From an uncultured Curtobacterium sp. (lineage in GTDB: Bacteria; Actinomycetota; Actinomycetes; Actinomycetales; Microbacteriaceae): a stretch of 64,000 bases of DNA. A model generated the notes under the pieces. It had not been told where the DNA came from, did no database searches, and was given only the letters and a program-made list of their open reading frames with translations. The position numbers were made by a program, and so were the translations under genes. The DNA is taken from NCBI GenBank assembly GCA_913778205.1, contig CAJYUW010000023.1:1-64000 (forward strand), given 5' to 3'. Shown in pieces: positions 44,052 through 52,074 of this stretch (position 1 is its first letter; each line of letters begins with the position of its first letter).

Positions 44052-44357
44052 TCACTCGGCGACCTCGTGCATGTTCTGCGCCTGCCAGCCCTCCGGCACG
44101 GTGCTCCGGTACGCGGCCAGTGCGGCGTCGTAGCTGGGCCCCGTGGCCTCGTGCGGCCGGAGTGCGGTCGAGCGGGCGATCGCCCGCACGGTGGACTCGC
44201 CCGTCGCCTTGCTCGTCACGGTGTTGACCTGCAGCAGCTGGAACCCGTCGAGGTCGAGCGCCGCGATCGCCGCCTCGCGCGCCTCGCCGATGGTGGCGCC
44301 GCTGCCCTCTGCCTCGCGGGTCTCGGTCGATCGCAGGGTGCCTCGCAGTGTCGTCAC
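44052..44357 (-). CDS. Hypothetical protein, 101 aa
   Basis: Small soluble protein, not recognised. The segment GATIGEAREAAIAALDLDGFQLLQVNTV suggests an alpha/beta fold; the C-terminal YDAALAAYRSTVPEGWQAQN looks helical. The GTG start is 6 nt after CATACT, possibly leaderless. Divergent from the DUF2510 gene. Confidence 0.6.
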   Translation of the reverse strand: MTTLRGTLRSTETREAEGSGATIGEAREAAIAALDLDGFQLLQVNTVTSKATGESTVRAIARSTALRPHEATGPSYDAALAAYRSTVPEGWQAQNMHEVAE

Positions 44358-44410
44358 CGTTCCAGTATGGCGGGCTGACGGCGGGTGCCGGTGTGCACCA
44401 GGATGAGCGC

Positions 44411-44800
44411 ATGACGAACGTGCAGCCAGGGTGGTACGACGACGGATCCGGCACGATGCGGTGGTGGGACGGGAGCGCGTGGACCGAGCAGGTGCAGCCC
44501 GCGGGAACTCCGTCGCCGGGCATCGGGGGAGTCCTCGACCGCATCCAGGCAGAGGCGAACGCGGGCGCGCAACCCCGGACGGCTCCCGCCGGCATGAGCT
44601 ACGTGGTGCTGCAGGTCGTACTCAAGGAGAAGTTCTTCGGCACCGGCTCCGGCAACCTGACGGAGCTGGAGCGGGCGATCAACCAGCAGGCGGCGCTCGG
44701 CTACCGCCTGCACACGATCACGACGTCGTCCTCGGGCAGCACGGGCTTCGGTGGTGGCGACCGCATCCAGGCGACGATGGTGTTCGAGAAGCTGGTCTGA
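44411..44800 (+). CDS. DUF2510 plus DUF4177-like protein
   Basis: A 129-residue protein. The N-terminal DUF2510 module (PGWYDDGSGTMRWWDGSAWT) is a short Trp-rich motif common in actinobacterial membrane-associated proteins. After a linker, a DUF4177-like domain follows (MSYVVLQVVLKEKFF, INQQAALGYRLHTIT). No membrane helix. Function unknown. Start at 44411 because DUF2510 begins immediately after. Confidence 0.78.
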   Translation: MTNVQPGWYDDGSGTMRWWDGSAWTEQVQPAGTPSPGIGGVLDRIQAEANAGAQPRTAPAGMSYVVLQVVLKEKFFGTGSGNLTELERAINQQAALGYRLHTITTSSSGSTGFGGGDRIQATMVFEKLV

Positions 44801-44910
44801 CCCGGCAGCGTGCCACCGATCGGGTCCCCGTGGCGGAGCCCGGTGCCGCCGCGCTAGGTTGGCGCTGATCACCGACCGTGGCCATCACCGAGAGCGACCA
44901 GGAGGGTGCC

Positions 44911-45372
44911 ATGTCGTACGTCGTCGACTTCATGGACGTGTCGACCGTCGGGCTGGAGTCGTCGCCCGTGGCCAAGGCGCTCGCCGGGCTCCGGGCGAAC
45001 GAGGCCAGGTACTTCGCGAACAAGTACGACCACGCCTTCACGACGGAACCCGCTGCCGACGTCCCGGAACTCGTGGAGTACGTCGCGCGGGTGCTCCACG
45101 AGCGCGACATCGCGATCGCGGCGACGCCGCTCGAAGCGACCGACTTCGAGGTCGAGGGTGTCCGCTGGACCTACGTCTTCTACGAGTCCGGACTGTCGAT
45201 CAACGTGCTGTACACGCTCGAGCCGGGCGGCAAGCGAGCCGTGGGCTTCAAGCTGTCGGACGGCATGGAGGTGCCCGACGAGCTAGCCGAGAAGTTCAGG
45301 TTCGTCCGGCAGCGGTCGAAGCTCGCGGGCACGATCCGCGGCTCCTACTTCGTCGTCAAGGGAGAGTACTGA
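44911..45372 (+). CDS. Hypothetical protein, 153 aa
   Basis: Not recognised. The ATG at 44911 is set by the strong ribosome site AGGAGG; a GTG at 44878 is less likely. The sequence is a soluble alpha/beta protein (MSYVVDFMDVSTVGLESSPV, FEVEGVRWTYVFYESGLSI, TIRGSYFVVKGEY). It starts like the C-terminal domain of the preceding gene (MSYVV), but no wider similarity is evident. Convergent with the HEPN remnant. Confidence 0.65.
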   Translation: MSYVVDFMDVSTVGLESSPVAKALAGLRANEARYFANKYDHAFTTEPAADVPELVEYVARVLHERDIAIAATPLEATDFEVEGVRWTYVFYESGLSINVLYTLEPGGKRAVGFKLSDGMEVPDELAEKFRFVRQRSKLAGTIRGSYFVVKGEY

Positions 45373-45396
45373 GCGTCTTCCCGCACACCCCAGACC

Positions 45397-45573
45397 TCAG
45401 TCGAGGATCGCCGTGATGACGGCTGGGATGCGATGTTCGACCACATCCCAGACGATCTCCTTCTTCGCCGTTGTTCCGGGTCCGGCGGGGAGCCGACCGA
45501 CGAGGTCATCGAGGTGGATGATCAGCGCCTGCGCGGCTCGGTACGTGAGGATCCGCTGCGCGTCGAACGCCAT
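45397..45573 (-). pseudogene. Decayed HepT-like HEPN toxin lacking its RNase motif
   Basis: A 58-codon frame: it begins MAFDAQRILTYRAAQALIIH and ends KKEIVWDVVEHRIPAVITAI. The first part aligns with the central helix of DUF86/HepT proteins (MAxDAVxRxLxxIGEAxxxLP) and the last with their C-terminus (LVWDxVxxRxPxL). The 25 or so residues normally between them, including the catalytic RNxxxH, are absent, as are about 40 N-terminal residues. It lies just downstream of the XRE-MNT gene, where an intact toxin would be. Alignment was done by eye. Confidence 0.6.
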
Positions 45574-45633
45574 CCGCCCAGCGTTCGACCTGCTTCGCCT
45601 CGGCGACCCGGGGAACCGGTCGGAAGCGCCCGG

Positions 45634-46098
45634 TCACAACGGAACCGCCTCGGTCAGGATGTGCGCGAAGTGCAGGTCGTCACCGATGTCGTCCGTCAGG
45701 AGGTCGACCTCGAACCCGGTCCTCGCTTCGACGGCGTGGGCGAAGCCACCGAGGTCGAAGAGCGATGCTCCCGGAACGAGCTCCACGAGCAGGTCGATGT
45801 CGCTGTCAGCCGTGTCGGTTCCGCGGACGGCCGAGCCGAAGACTCGAACGTTCGTCAGGTGATGCCGACCCGCCTCCGCGACGTTGTCGTCCGCGTAGAC
45901 ACTCAGCGGGATGCTCGGCCGTGTCCGGGCGGCGCGCAAGATGCGTTCGAGCGACTCCGCTCGCGGCTGCTGCCGTCCGCTTTCGTAGGCCGAGATCGTG
46001 GGCTGCTGCATGTGTGCCGCAGACGCGAGGGCCTTCTGGGACATCCCGACGTCCTGTCGTGCACGCCGGATCAGCTCTGCAGCCCGGTCAGTGCGCAT
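45634..46098 (-). CDS. XRE helix-turn-helix fused to a MNT-type nucleotidyltransferase
   Basis: A 154-residue fusion. The N-terminal XRE HTH (about 5-60, GMSQKALASAAHMQQPTISAYESGRQQPR) is followed by a minimal nucleotidyltransferase (about 80-154) with the full GSx10DxD motif (GSAVRGTDTADSDIDLLVEL) and third acidic residue in FEVDLLTDD. Such MNT proteins AMPylate or otherwise neutralise HEPN RNase toxins (MntA-HepT). The HTH fusion suggests autoregulation. All catalytic residues remain although the HEPN partner is broken. Start codon at 46098. Confidence 0.85.
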   Translation of the reverse strand: MRTDRAAELIRRARQDVGMSQKALASAAHMQQPTISAYESGRQQPRAESLERILRAARTRPSIPLSVYADDNVAEAGRHHLTNVRVFGSAVRGTDTADSDIDLLVELVPGASLFDLGGFAHAVEARTGFEVDLLTDDIGDDLHFAHILTEAVPL

Positions 46099-46161
46099 GC
46101 GTCCCTCCCATAGCGAGGGACCATACCGCGCGCGGCGGCGAGGGCACGCTGAGGAACCTCG

Positions 46162-46359
46162 CTACCGCCCGCTCCAGCGCACCCACGCCTGGACCTGCGC
46201 GCGAGCACCCTCGAGTGACGAGTGCGCACCGCGGATCGAGCGGTCCGGCGACGAGACGACGTACTGGCGAGCACGGGTGACCTCGCACAGCGGGTCCGCA
46301 CCGAACGACACCTTCCAGTGGTCCTCGGCGTCCCTGACCCACTCCAGACGGTTCGGCAT
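46162..46359 (-). CDS. Small hypothetical protein, 65 aa
   Basis: Starts at 46359 with AGGGAG 5 nt upstream. The compact sequence begins MPNRLEWVRDAEDHWKVSFG and ends VQAWVRWSGR; Trp-rich, probably beta-strands then a helix. Not recognised. The longer frame upstream is rejected because the ribosome site fits this ATG. Confidence 0.6.
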   Translation of the reverse strand: MPNRLEWVRDAEDHWKVSFGADPLCEVTRARQYVVSSPDRSIRGAHSSLEGARAQVQAWVRWSGR

Positions 46360-46537
46360 GTCGGCTCCCTGATCTCCGGCTCGGTCCTGCGGTCCCGTTG
46401 GACAGTAGCCGCCGGCGCCGGTGAATCCGGGGGACAACGATCAGGAACGACGAAGCGCGCCGCCGGCGGACCGGCGACGCGCTGCAAGGGATCGAGCCCG
46501 AGCTCGGGCCAGGGTCCGGCCCGACCGAGACCTCGGC

Positions 46538-46840
46538 TCAGGCGGCGAGCAGGAGCTCCCCGGCGCTGACGTCCTGCGCCTGCAGGAGCGTCCGGCTGGC
46601 CTCACCGCGCCAGGAGCGTCCGGGGACGGTCCACCCGGCCTCGCCGCGGACCTCGACGCGATCGCCCGCCGAGACGGGGAACGCGAGGTCGTCGGCGTCG
46701 ATCCGGACGAGGTACTCCCGGCCGGTCCAGACGTCGCGGACCGGGAACTCGGCGATGTTGTCCGGGGTGGTGCGGGGCGCGGTGAGTGCGGTCCCGATGA
46801 TGCTCAGTCGGTCGTTGCCGACGATGGTGTTCGTGTTCAT
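46538..46840 (-). CDS. Hypothetical protein, 100 aa, with a long 5' leader
   Basis: The ATG at 46840 follows GAGGAAG. The sequence contains VRDVWTGREYLVRIDADDLAF and VSAGDRVEVRGEAGWTV, consistent with a small beta-barrel (OB- or SH3-like), but I cannot assign a family. The best promoter (TATAGT, 47070-47075) is about 230 nt upstream, leaving a long untranslated leader. Confidence 0.6.
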   Translation of the reverse strand: MNTNTIVGNDRLSIIGTALTAPRTTPDNIAEFPVRDVWTGREYLVRIDADDLAFPVSAGDRVEVRGEAGWTVPGRSWRGEASRTLLQAQDVSAGELLLAA

Positions 46841-47069
46841 GGTGCTGGTCTTCCTCAGTCGTTCGGCGCCGTCGCGTCGTCCGCTGGTCGCTCCGTGACT
46901 TCGTGGTCCGGTCGTCCGCGGTGGCCGCTGGCGCGCACGCCGTTCGTCGACGTGCGACTCGTCCGTCTGGACGAGGGTGGTCTCGGGGGAATGCGATCCC
47001 GGTTGGATCGGTGTCGAGACGGTCGGTGTGCGCGAGTCAGATGGGTTCGCTGCAGTGCACCAAGGGAAC

Positions 47070-47075
47070 ACTATA
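47070..47075 (-). promoter_or_regulatory. Promoter with TATAGT -10, long leader to the 100-aa gene
   Basis: On the minus strand TGGACT, 18 nt, TATAGT is the closest match to a sigma70-type promoter in this region. Transcription would begin near 47063 and reach the ATG at 46840 after about 220 nt. Confidence 0.45.
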
Positions 47076-47101
47076 CGGGGCAGGTCGGGAGAAGTCCAGG
47101 T

Positions 47102-47710
47102 TCACGCCAGGAACGCGTCCCACCGCGCACCGCCGGCGACGACGTTGCCCGAGCGGTCGAGGCGCGCTGCGGCGGACGACGGGTCCCGATCGGCCTGACC
47201 GTGGACGAGGGCAGCGAACGACGTGGAGAAGTCCAGCCGCGGCAGGGCGTCGGCGACCGCTCGGAGCACGGCCTCGGGGACACGGTCGAAGCCGGTGCCG
47301 GAGACGTCGAGCGAGGTGGCCACCTCGAGGAGGTGTCCCTCCACGTCGAGGTCCGGGTCGACCGCGGTCCACATGTGCCGCTCGATCACCGCTCCGACCC
47401 GACGGGCACGGCCGGCGTCCCAGCCTGCGCCGAGGGCGAAGACCGTCCCGACAGCGCCACCGGCGGCCTCGAACGCGACGGCGTGCGCGTCGAACGACGG
47501 CGTGAGGCCGAGGTCGTGCAGCACCGCCGAGACGAAGAGCAGCTCCCGGTCCGGTTCGAGCCCGGTGGACGACGCGATGACGGACCCCCACGCCCACGAG
47601 CGCAGACAGTGGTTCACGAGCGCCGGTGGCGACCACGCCCGGAGGACGTCCAGGGCGCGTGCCGCCACCGGGGTGGGCGGGGCGAGCAGGGCGTCGACGT
47701 CGATGGGCAC
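47102..47710 (-). CDS. HD domain-containing protein
   Basis: A 202-residue metal-dependent phosphohydrolase-like protein: first ligand in VNHCLRSWAWGS, HD pair in FVSAVLHDLGLTPSF, and later VIERHMW. It resembles the cyanamide-hydratase/HD family. GTG start 6 nt after TACGGT, so likely leaderless. Substrate unknown. Confidence 0.82.
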   Translation of the reverse strand: MPIDVDALLAPPTPVAARALDVLRAWSPPALVNHCLRSWAWGSVIASSTGLEPDRELLFVSAVLHDLGLTPSFDAHAVAFEAAGGAVGTVFALGAGWDAGRARRVGAVIERHMWTAVDPDLDVEGHLLEVATSLDVSGTGFDRVPEAVLRAVADALPRLDFSTSFAALVHGQADRDPSSAAARLDRSGNVVAGGARWDAFLA

Positions 47711-47716
47711 GGCACG

Positions 47717-47722
47717 ACCGTA
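47717..47722 (-). promoter_or_regulatory. -10 box (TACGGT) for the leaderless HD-domain gene
   Basis: Ends 6 nt before the GTG at 47710. Confidence 0.5.
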
Positions 47723-47866
47723 GCCCAGTCGGCGGCACGGACCGGCGTCCTCCTTCCGGGGGGTGGAAACGCCGCTCCTGCGCCCAGTAGGTTCGCAGTG
47801 CGTACCGGGTCCCGAGGGGAAGGCCGCCCGACGCTCCCGAGAGGCGCCTCCCCGTCAGGACCCCCC

Positions 47867-49570
47867 ATGCCCCTCCGCCACCGGTCTGCTCGCCGTTCCC
47901 GACTCGCTGCTGCCCTCGTGGTCGCCGTCGCCGTGAGCCTCGTCCCGTTCGCCCTCGCGGCTCCGGCCCGGGCGACCGGGTCCGGCACCGTCTCCGGTCG
48001 GATCACGGCCGACACCCGGCCCGTGGCCCACTCGGTCGTGGAGCTCACGGCCGTCGGACGCGAGGCGCACTCCTGCTACGAGTTGTGCAGCGGGACCCAG
48101 CTCTTCGCCCTCACCGACGCGAACGGCCGGTACACGATCAAGGACGTGCCGCACCGGACCTACACGCTGCTGGCGTCGAGCCCCGACCAGTACCACGCCA
48201 ACACCTACCTCGGCGGCGCCTCCACGATCGAGGGCGGCAAGCGCATCACCACCGGCGGCACCCTCACGGGCGTCGACGTCAGCCTGGTCACCGCCGCGAC
48301 GCTCGACGGCACCGTGACCGCCGCCGACGCCGGCGCGCTCCACGGAACTGTCCAGGTCGAACTCTGGTCGCAGTACCACGGGCACTGGCACTGGGTCACC
48401 GAGAGCGGCGGCTACGGCGCCTTCGCCAGACCGGGCACCGCATCCGACCCCGGCCGGTTCTCGCTCGGCGGGGTCATGCCGGGCACGTACAAGCTCCAGT
48501 TCCTCAGCGACGACAACGACCCGTCCCACGTCGCCACGACCTGGTGGGGCGGTCGGAACATCACCGAGGCGAAGACCGTCACGGTGCGGGCCGGCGACGA
48601 CCTCGACGGCTTCGACGTCGCGGTCGGGACCGCCTCACTCCGCGGTGTCGACGCCTCGACGCTCGTGACCGGTCCGGACCGCTGGCGGGTGAGCGCCGCC
48701 GTCACCGAGCGTGGCATCCACGACGGCGTCTACACGACCGGCGGAACCGTCTTCGTGACCTCGGGTGAGAAGTACCCGGACGCGCTCTCGGCAGCGCCCG
48801 CGGCCGCGCAGCAGCACGCGCCGCTGATGCTCACGGCCGGCGGATCCCTGCCGGCGGCGACCCGCGCCGAGGTCGTCAGGCTCGAGCCCGCGAGGATCGT
48901 GGTCGTCGGGGGCGCGGCGTCCGTCTCGGGCACCGTCTGGGACCAGCTCCACGCGGCCGCGCCCGCCGCACGGATGACGCGCATCGGCGGACACGACCGG
49001 TACGAGGTGTCGCGCAACCTCGACTTCGCGTTCTTCCCGGGCACGCAGGCGATCATGACGATGGCCGGCGGTCGCAACTTCCCGGACGCCCTGTCCGCGG
49101 CGACGGCCGACGGCATCGACCAGCAGCCCCTGCTCCTGGTCGACGGCCGAGGGACGCCCGACGCCGCGACCGAGCGCTTCCTCGATGCGGAACGGGTCTC
49201 GTACGCCACCGTCGTCGGCGGCCAGAACATGATCAGCGACGACTACTCGGCGGACTTCCCGGCGCACAGCGACGACGGCGGCACCGGTACCTACGTCCGG
49301 GGCAGCACCCGCTACGACACCTCCCGGCAGATCGCCGAGCGGTACGTCGGCAGCGCCTCGACCGCTTTCCTCGTCGACGGCGAGGACTTCCCGGACGCTC
49401 TCGCCGCCTCGGCGCTCGCCGCGAACGAGGGCGCGCCCCTCATCACGACCCTGCCGTCCTGCCTGCAGACGCCGAGCGCCCAGGCGCTCGAACAGCTCGG
49501 CGTCACCCGGGTCGTCCGCGTCGGAGGCAGCCTCAGCCCGGCGATGGCGCACCTGCCGACCTGCCGCTGA
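47867..49570 (+). CDS. Secreted cell wall-binding repeat protein
   Basis: A 567-residue exported protein. Signal peptide at residues 1-35 (RLAAALVVAVAVSLVPFALA then APARA). Two carboxypeptidase-regulatory-like beta domains follow (SGRITADTRPVAHSVVEL with LTDANGRYTIKDVP; LDGTVTAADAGALHGTV). From about residue 265 three cell-wall-binding type 2 repeats occur, each with a phrase like GPDRWRVSAAV, GGHDRYEVSRN or GSTRYDTSRQIAERY followed by FPDALSA or FPDALAA. Such repeats anchor proteins to Gram-positive walls. No enzymatic domain is seen. Ribosome site AGGA. Confidence 0.88.
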   Translation: MPLRHRSARRSRLAAALVVAVAVSLVPFALAAPARATGSGTVSGRITADTRPVAHSVVELTAVGREAHSCYELCSGTQLFALTDANGRYTIKDVPHRTYTLLASSPDQYHANTYLGGASTIEGGKRITTGGTLTGVDVSLVTAATLDGTVTAADAGALHGTVQVELWSQYHGHWHWVTESGGYGAFARPGTASDPGRFSLGGVMPGTYKLQFLSDDNDPSHVATTWWGGRNITEAKTVTVRAGDDLDGFDVAVGTASLRGVDASTLVTGPDRWRVSAAVTERGIHDGVYTTGGTVFVTSGEKYPDALSAAPAAAQQHAPLMLTAGGSLPAATRAEVVRLEPARIVVVGGAASVSGTVWDQLHAAAPAARMTRIGGHDRYEVSRNLDFAFFPGTQAIMTMAGGRNFPDALSAATADGIDQQPLLLVDGRGTPDAATERFLDAERVSYATVVGGQNMISDDYSADFPAHSDDGGTGTYVRGSTRYDTSRQIAERYVGSASTAFLVDGEDFPDALAASALAANEGAPLITTLPSCLQTPSAQALEQLGVTRVVRVGGSLSPAMAHLPTCR

Positions 49571-49580
49571 CGCGGTCCGG

Positions 49581-49628
49581 GACGGACGGGAGGCACGGTG
49601 CGGGCCCGCACCGTGCCTCCCGTCCGTC
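49581..49628. terminator. Family-1 palindrome, perfect 48-bp copy
   Basis: Two exactly complementary 24-nt halves (left half begins GACGGACGGGAGGCACGG) with no loop, between convergent 3' ends at 49570 and 49636. The longest copy of the family. Confidence 0.85.
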
Positions 49629-49635
49629 GCCTGGT

Positions 49636-50412
49636 TCAGTTCAGGGCCGGGGTGTCCTCCGGCACGACGCCGTCACCGTAGAGGTCGGTCGCGAGGTCCC
49701 GCAGCGCGCGCAGCGCGACGCGCTGCGTCAGCGGACCGTAGGAGATGCGCGCGACGCCGAGGGCCTCGTACTCGGCGGCGGGCAGCGCACCGGGCAGCCC
49801 GATCACGGACAGCTTCCCGCGTCCGAGTCCGTCGACGAGCCGTTCGACGACGTCACGCTGGATCGCTCCGGGGACGAAGACGAGTGCCGCGCCCTGGTCG
49901 AGGAACGCCTTCCCGCGGGCGATGGCGTCCTCGATGCTCTCGTCGAGCGGGCGGTCGCCACCCCGGGCGATGGCGTCCGTGCGCGCGTTCAGCTGGAAGT
50001 CGATGCCCTCGGCCTCCACGGCCTTGGTGATCGCGGCGACCCGGGCGACGGCCTCGTCGAACGGGCGGAGGCGGTCCTCGACGTTCGCGCCGACGACGCC
50101 GGCGGCGATCGCACGCCGGATCGTCTCGGCCGGGTCCTCGTAGCCGTCGTCGAGGTCGGCGGTGACCGGCAGGTCGGTGGCGGCGACGACGGTGGCCGCT
50201 CCGGCGAGGGCGACGTCGAGGGGCATGCCACCGTCCTCGTAGCCGTGGCTCGCGGCGATCGAGTGCCCGGCGGTCGCGATCGCCTTCGTCCCGGGCAGGT
50301 CGCTCACGACCTTCGCGCTGATCGCGTCCCACACGTTCACGACGCGGAGGATCTCGGGGGCCTCGTGCAGCTGCTTGAGGGTGGACGCCTTGTCGGCGGT
50401 GCTCGTGCTCAT
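49636..50412 (-). CDS. Isocitrate lyase/PEP mutase family protein
   Basis: A 258-residue (beta/alpha)8 enzyme of the PEP mutase/isocitrate lyase superfamily. Mg2+ and substrate motifs: VTADLDDGYEDPAETIRRAI, GANVEDRL, and FQLNARTDAI. It lacks the KKCGH cysteine loop of isocitrate and methylisocitrate lyases, so C-C lyase, oxaloacetate decarboxylase-like or phosphonomutase-type activity is possible. Leaderless layout: TACTGT ends 7 nt before the ATG. Confidence 0.85.
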   Translation of the reverse strand: MSTSTADKASTLKQLHEAPEILRVVNVWDAISAKVVSDLPGTKAIATAGHSIAASHGYEDGGMPLDVALAGAATVVAATDLPVTADLDDGYEDPAETIRRAIAAGVVGANVEDRLRPFDEAVARVAAITKAVEAEGIDFQLNARTDAIARGGDRPLDESIEDAIARGKAFLDQGAALVFVPGAIQRDVVERLVDGLGRGKLSVIGLPGALPAAEYEALGVARISYGPLTQRVALRALRDLATDLYGDGVVPEDTPALN

Positions 50413-50419
50413 GCCGCCG

Positions 50420-50425
50420 ACAGTA
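50420..50425 (-). promoter_or_regulatory. -10 box (TACTGT) for the leaderless PEP-mutase family gene
   Basis: Ends 7 nt before the ATG at 50412. Confidence 0.5.
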
Positions 50426-50523
50426 GGCGGTGACCCGGGTGACGGCTCAGGGTGTGCGCCCACGCGACGCGGGATGACGTCCGGAGTCGCGCCGCGCCTC
50501 CCGGCCGGTGCATCCTGGGACGC

Positions 50524-51711
50524 ATGGCGCACGACGAGCAGGACCCGGTCGGGGACCTCCGCGGGGTCCGGACGAGCATCAAGTGGACGCGGTACGCACC
50601 CGACGTGCTGCCCCTGTTCGTCGCCGAGATGGACCACGAGGTCGCGCCGGAGATCCGGCAGGCGCTCATCGAACGGGTGCAGCAGTCCGACCTCGGGTAC
50701 CTCGACGGGCCGGGGCCGCTCGCGCCCGCGTTCGCTGGGTTCGCCCGGGACCGCTGGGGGTGGGACGTCGACCCGGGGCGGGTGTACCTCGCGACCGACG
50801 TCAGCGTCGGGATCGTGGAGTCGCTGCGGCTCGCGCTCCCCGACGGCGGCCGCGTCGCGATCACGCCGCCGGTCTACCCGCCGTTCTTCGAGCTGGTCGA
50901 GGAAGCGCGATGTCAGGTGGAGGAGGTGCCGCTGCTCGAACAGTGGGGCGTCTACCGGCTCGACCTCGCCGGCCTCGAGCGCGCGTTCGCCGACGGGGTC
51001 GGGGTCTTCCTGCTCTGCAACCCGCACAACCCGGTCGGCCTCGTGCACGACCGCGACGACCTCGTGGCGCTCGCCGAACTCGCCGCCCGGTACGACGTGC
51101 TCGTGATCAGCGACGAGATCCACGCCCCGCTCACCCACCCCGGCGTCCGCTTCACGCCGTTCGCGATGGTCGCCGGACCCCTCGGTGCGCGGAGCGTGTG
51201 CGTGACGAGCGCGAGCAAGGGGTGGAACCTAGCGGGCGTGAAGTGCTCGGTCATCGTCGCCGGGGACGAACGGACCGCGGCGCTCCTCGACACGCTCTGG
51301 GAGGAGGTCGCCTGCCGCACGAGCATCCTCGGGCTGCACGCGAACACGGCGGCGTTCACGCTCGCGACCGAGTGGCTCGACGACGTCGTCGGGCGCATCG
51401 TCGCGAACGAGCGGCTCCTCGGGTCCCTGCTCGCGGAACACCTGCCCGGGGTCGTCTACACCCGGCCGCGCGCGGGCTACCTGGCGTGGCTCGACTTCCG
51501 GGGCATCGGACTCGGGGACGACCCGGCCGTGCCGCTCCGGGAGCACGCGTACGTCGCGCTGAACTCGGGGCTCGGGTTCGGGTCGCAGGGGCGCGGCTTC
51601 GCCCGGCTCAACCTGGCGTGCTCACCCGAGACCCTGCGGGAAGCCGTGTACCGGATCGCCGCCGCCTACCCGTCGAGCACGCAGGAGGGGCTCGTCTGGC
51701 ACGTGGCCTGA
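50524..51711 (+). CDS. MalY/PatB family aminotransferase (cystathionine beta-lyase-like)
   Basis: A 395-residue fold-type I PLP enzyme. MalY/PatB features: RYAPDVLPLFVAEMDHEVAP, PPVYPPFFELV, CNPHNPVGLVH, ISDEIHAPL, PLP lysine in TSASKGWNLAGVKC. Members cleave C-S bonds of cystathionine or cysteine conjugates. The ATG at 50524 was chosen because the preceding frame is unlike the family; CATCCT ends 7 nt upstream. Confidence 0.9.
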   Translation: MAHDEQDPVGDLRGVRTSIKWTRYAPDVLPLFVAEMDHEVAPEIRQALIERVQQSDLGYLDGPGPLAPAFAGFARDRWGWDVDPGRVYLATDVSVGIVESLRLALPDGGRVAITPPVYPPFFELVEEARCQVEEVPLLEQWGVYRLDLAGLERAFADGVGVFLLCNPHNPVGLVHDRDDLVALAELAARYDVLVISDEIHAPLTHPGVRFTPFAMVAGPLGARSVCVTSASKGWNLAGVKCSVIVAGDERTAALLDTLWEEVACRTSILGLHANTAAFTLATEWLDDVVGRIVANERLLGSLLAEHLPGVVYTRPRAGYLAWLDFRGIGLGDDPAVPLREHAYVALNSGLGFGSQGRGFARLNLACSPETLREAVYRIAAAYPSSTQEGLVWHVA

Positions 51712-51720
51712 GCGGGTCGG

Positions 51721-51924
51721 TCAGGCGTCGGTGGGGTCGGCGTCGACGTACTGGTTGCGACCGACCACGCGGATCCGCAGGTCGTCGTCACGGTCCATCG
51801 CGAGGAATTCGCGCGCCACGAACCCGACCGACGGCCACCGGGTGACCTCGGTGACGAGCAGCCCGTCGATGAACACCTGCCACGCCCCGCGCTCGCGGAC
51901 CGCCTGGACCTCGTACGTCGCCAT
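51721..51924 (-). CDS. Small hypothetical protein, 67 aa
   Basis: Begins MATYEVQAVRERGAWQVFID and carries FVAREFLAMDRDDDLRIRVV. A compact beta-alpha fold is likely; family not recognised. ATG 6 nt after TACGCT gives a convincing leaderless start, which also fixes the true start against a longer Arg/Pro-rich frame that runs through the upstream repeats. Confidence 0.7.
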   Translation of the reverse strand: MATYEVQAVRERGAWQVFIDGLLVTEVTRWPSVGFVAREFLAMDRDDDLRIRVVGRNQYVDADPTDA

Positions 51925-51930
51925 GTCGCG

Positions 51931-51936
51931 AGCGTA
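51931..51936 (-). promoter_or_regulatory. -10 box (TACGCT) for the leaderless 67-aa gene
   Basis: Ends 6 nt before the ATG at 51924; it directly abuts a tandem repeat array. Confidence 0.5.
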
Positions 51937-51940
51937 CCGG

Positions 51941-52040
51941 CCGGCGGGAGCGGCGCGCCGACGGCCGGTCGGCGGGAGCGGCGCGCCGACGGCCGGCCGG
52001 CGGGAGCGGCGCGCGGACGGCCGATCGGCGGGTGGGCGGG
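51941..52040. repeat. 28-bp tandem repeat, about 3.5 copies
   Basis: The string GGCGGGAGCGGCGCGC recurs at 51943, 51971 and 51999 with a period of exactly 28, and a decayed copy starts at 52027. The array fills the gap between the 67-aa gene promoter and the GNAT gene end. Confidence 0.85.
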
Positions 52041-52074
52041 CGCGCATCGGGCGGGCGGGCGCGCGTCGCGACGG

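Noticed and set aside
44052-44357. Dodecin-like flavoprotein
   Set aside because: Length and pattern do not match the 65-70-residue dodecin fold; kept as hypothetical.
43043-47710. Prophage or integrative element
   Set aside because: No integrase, structural genes, attachment-site repeats or tRNA were found; only the base composition near 43.95 kb and the orphan genes suggest acquisition.
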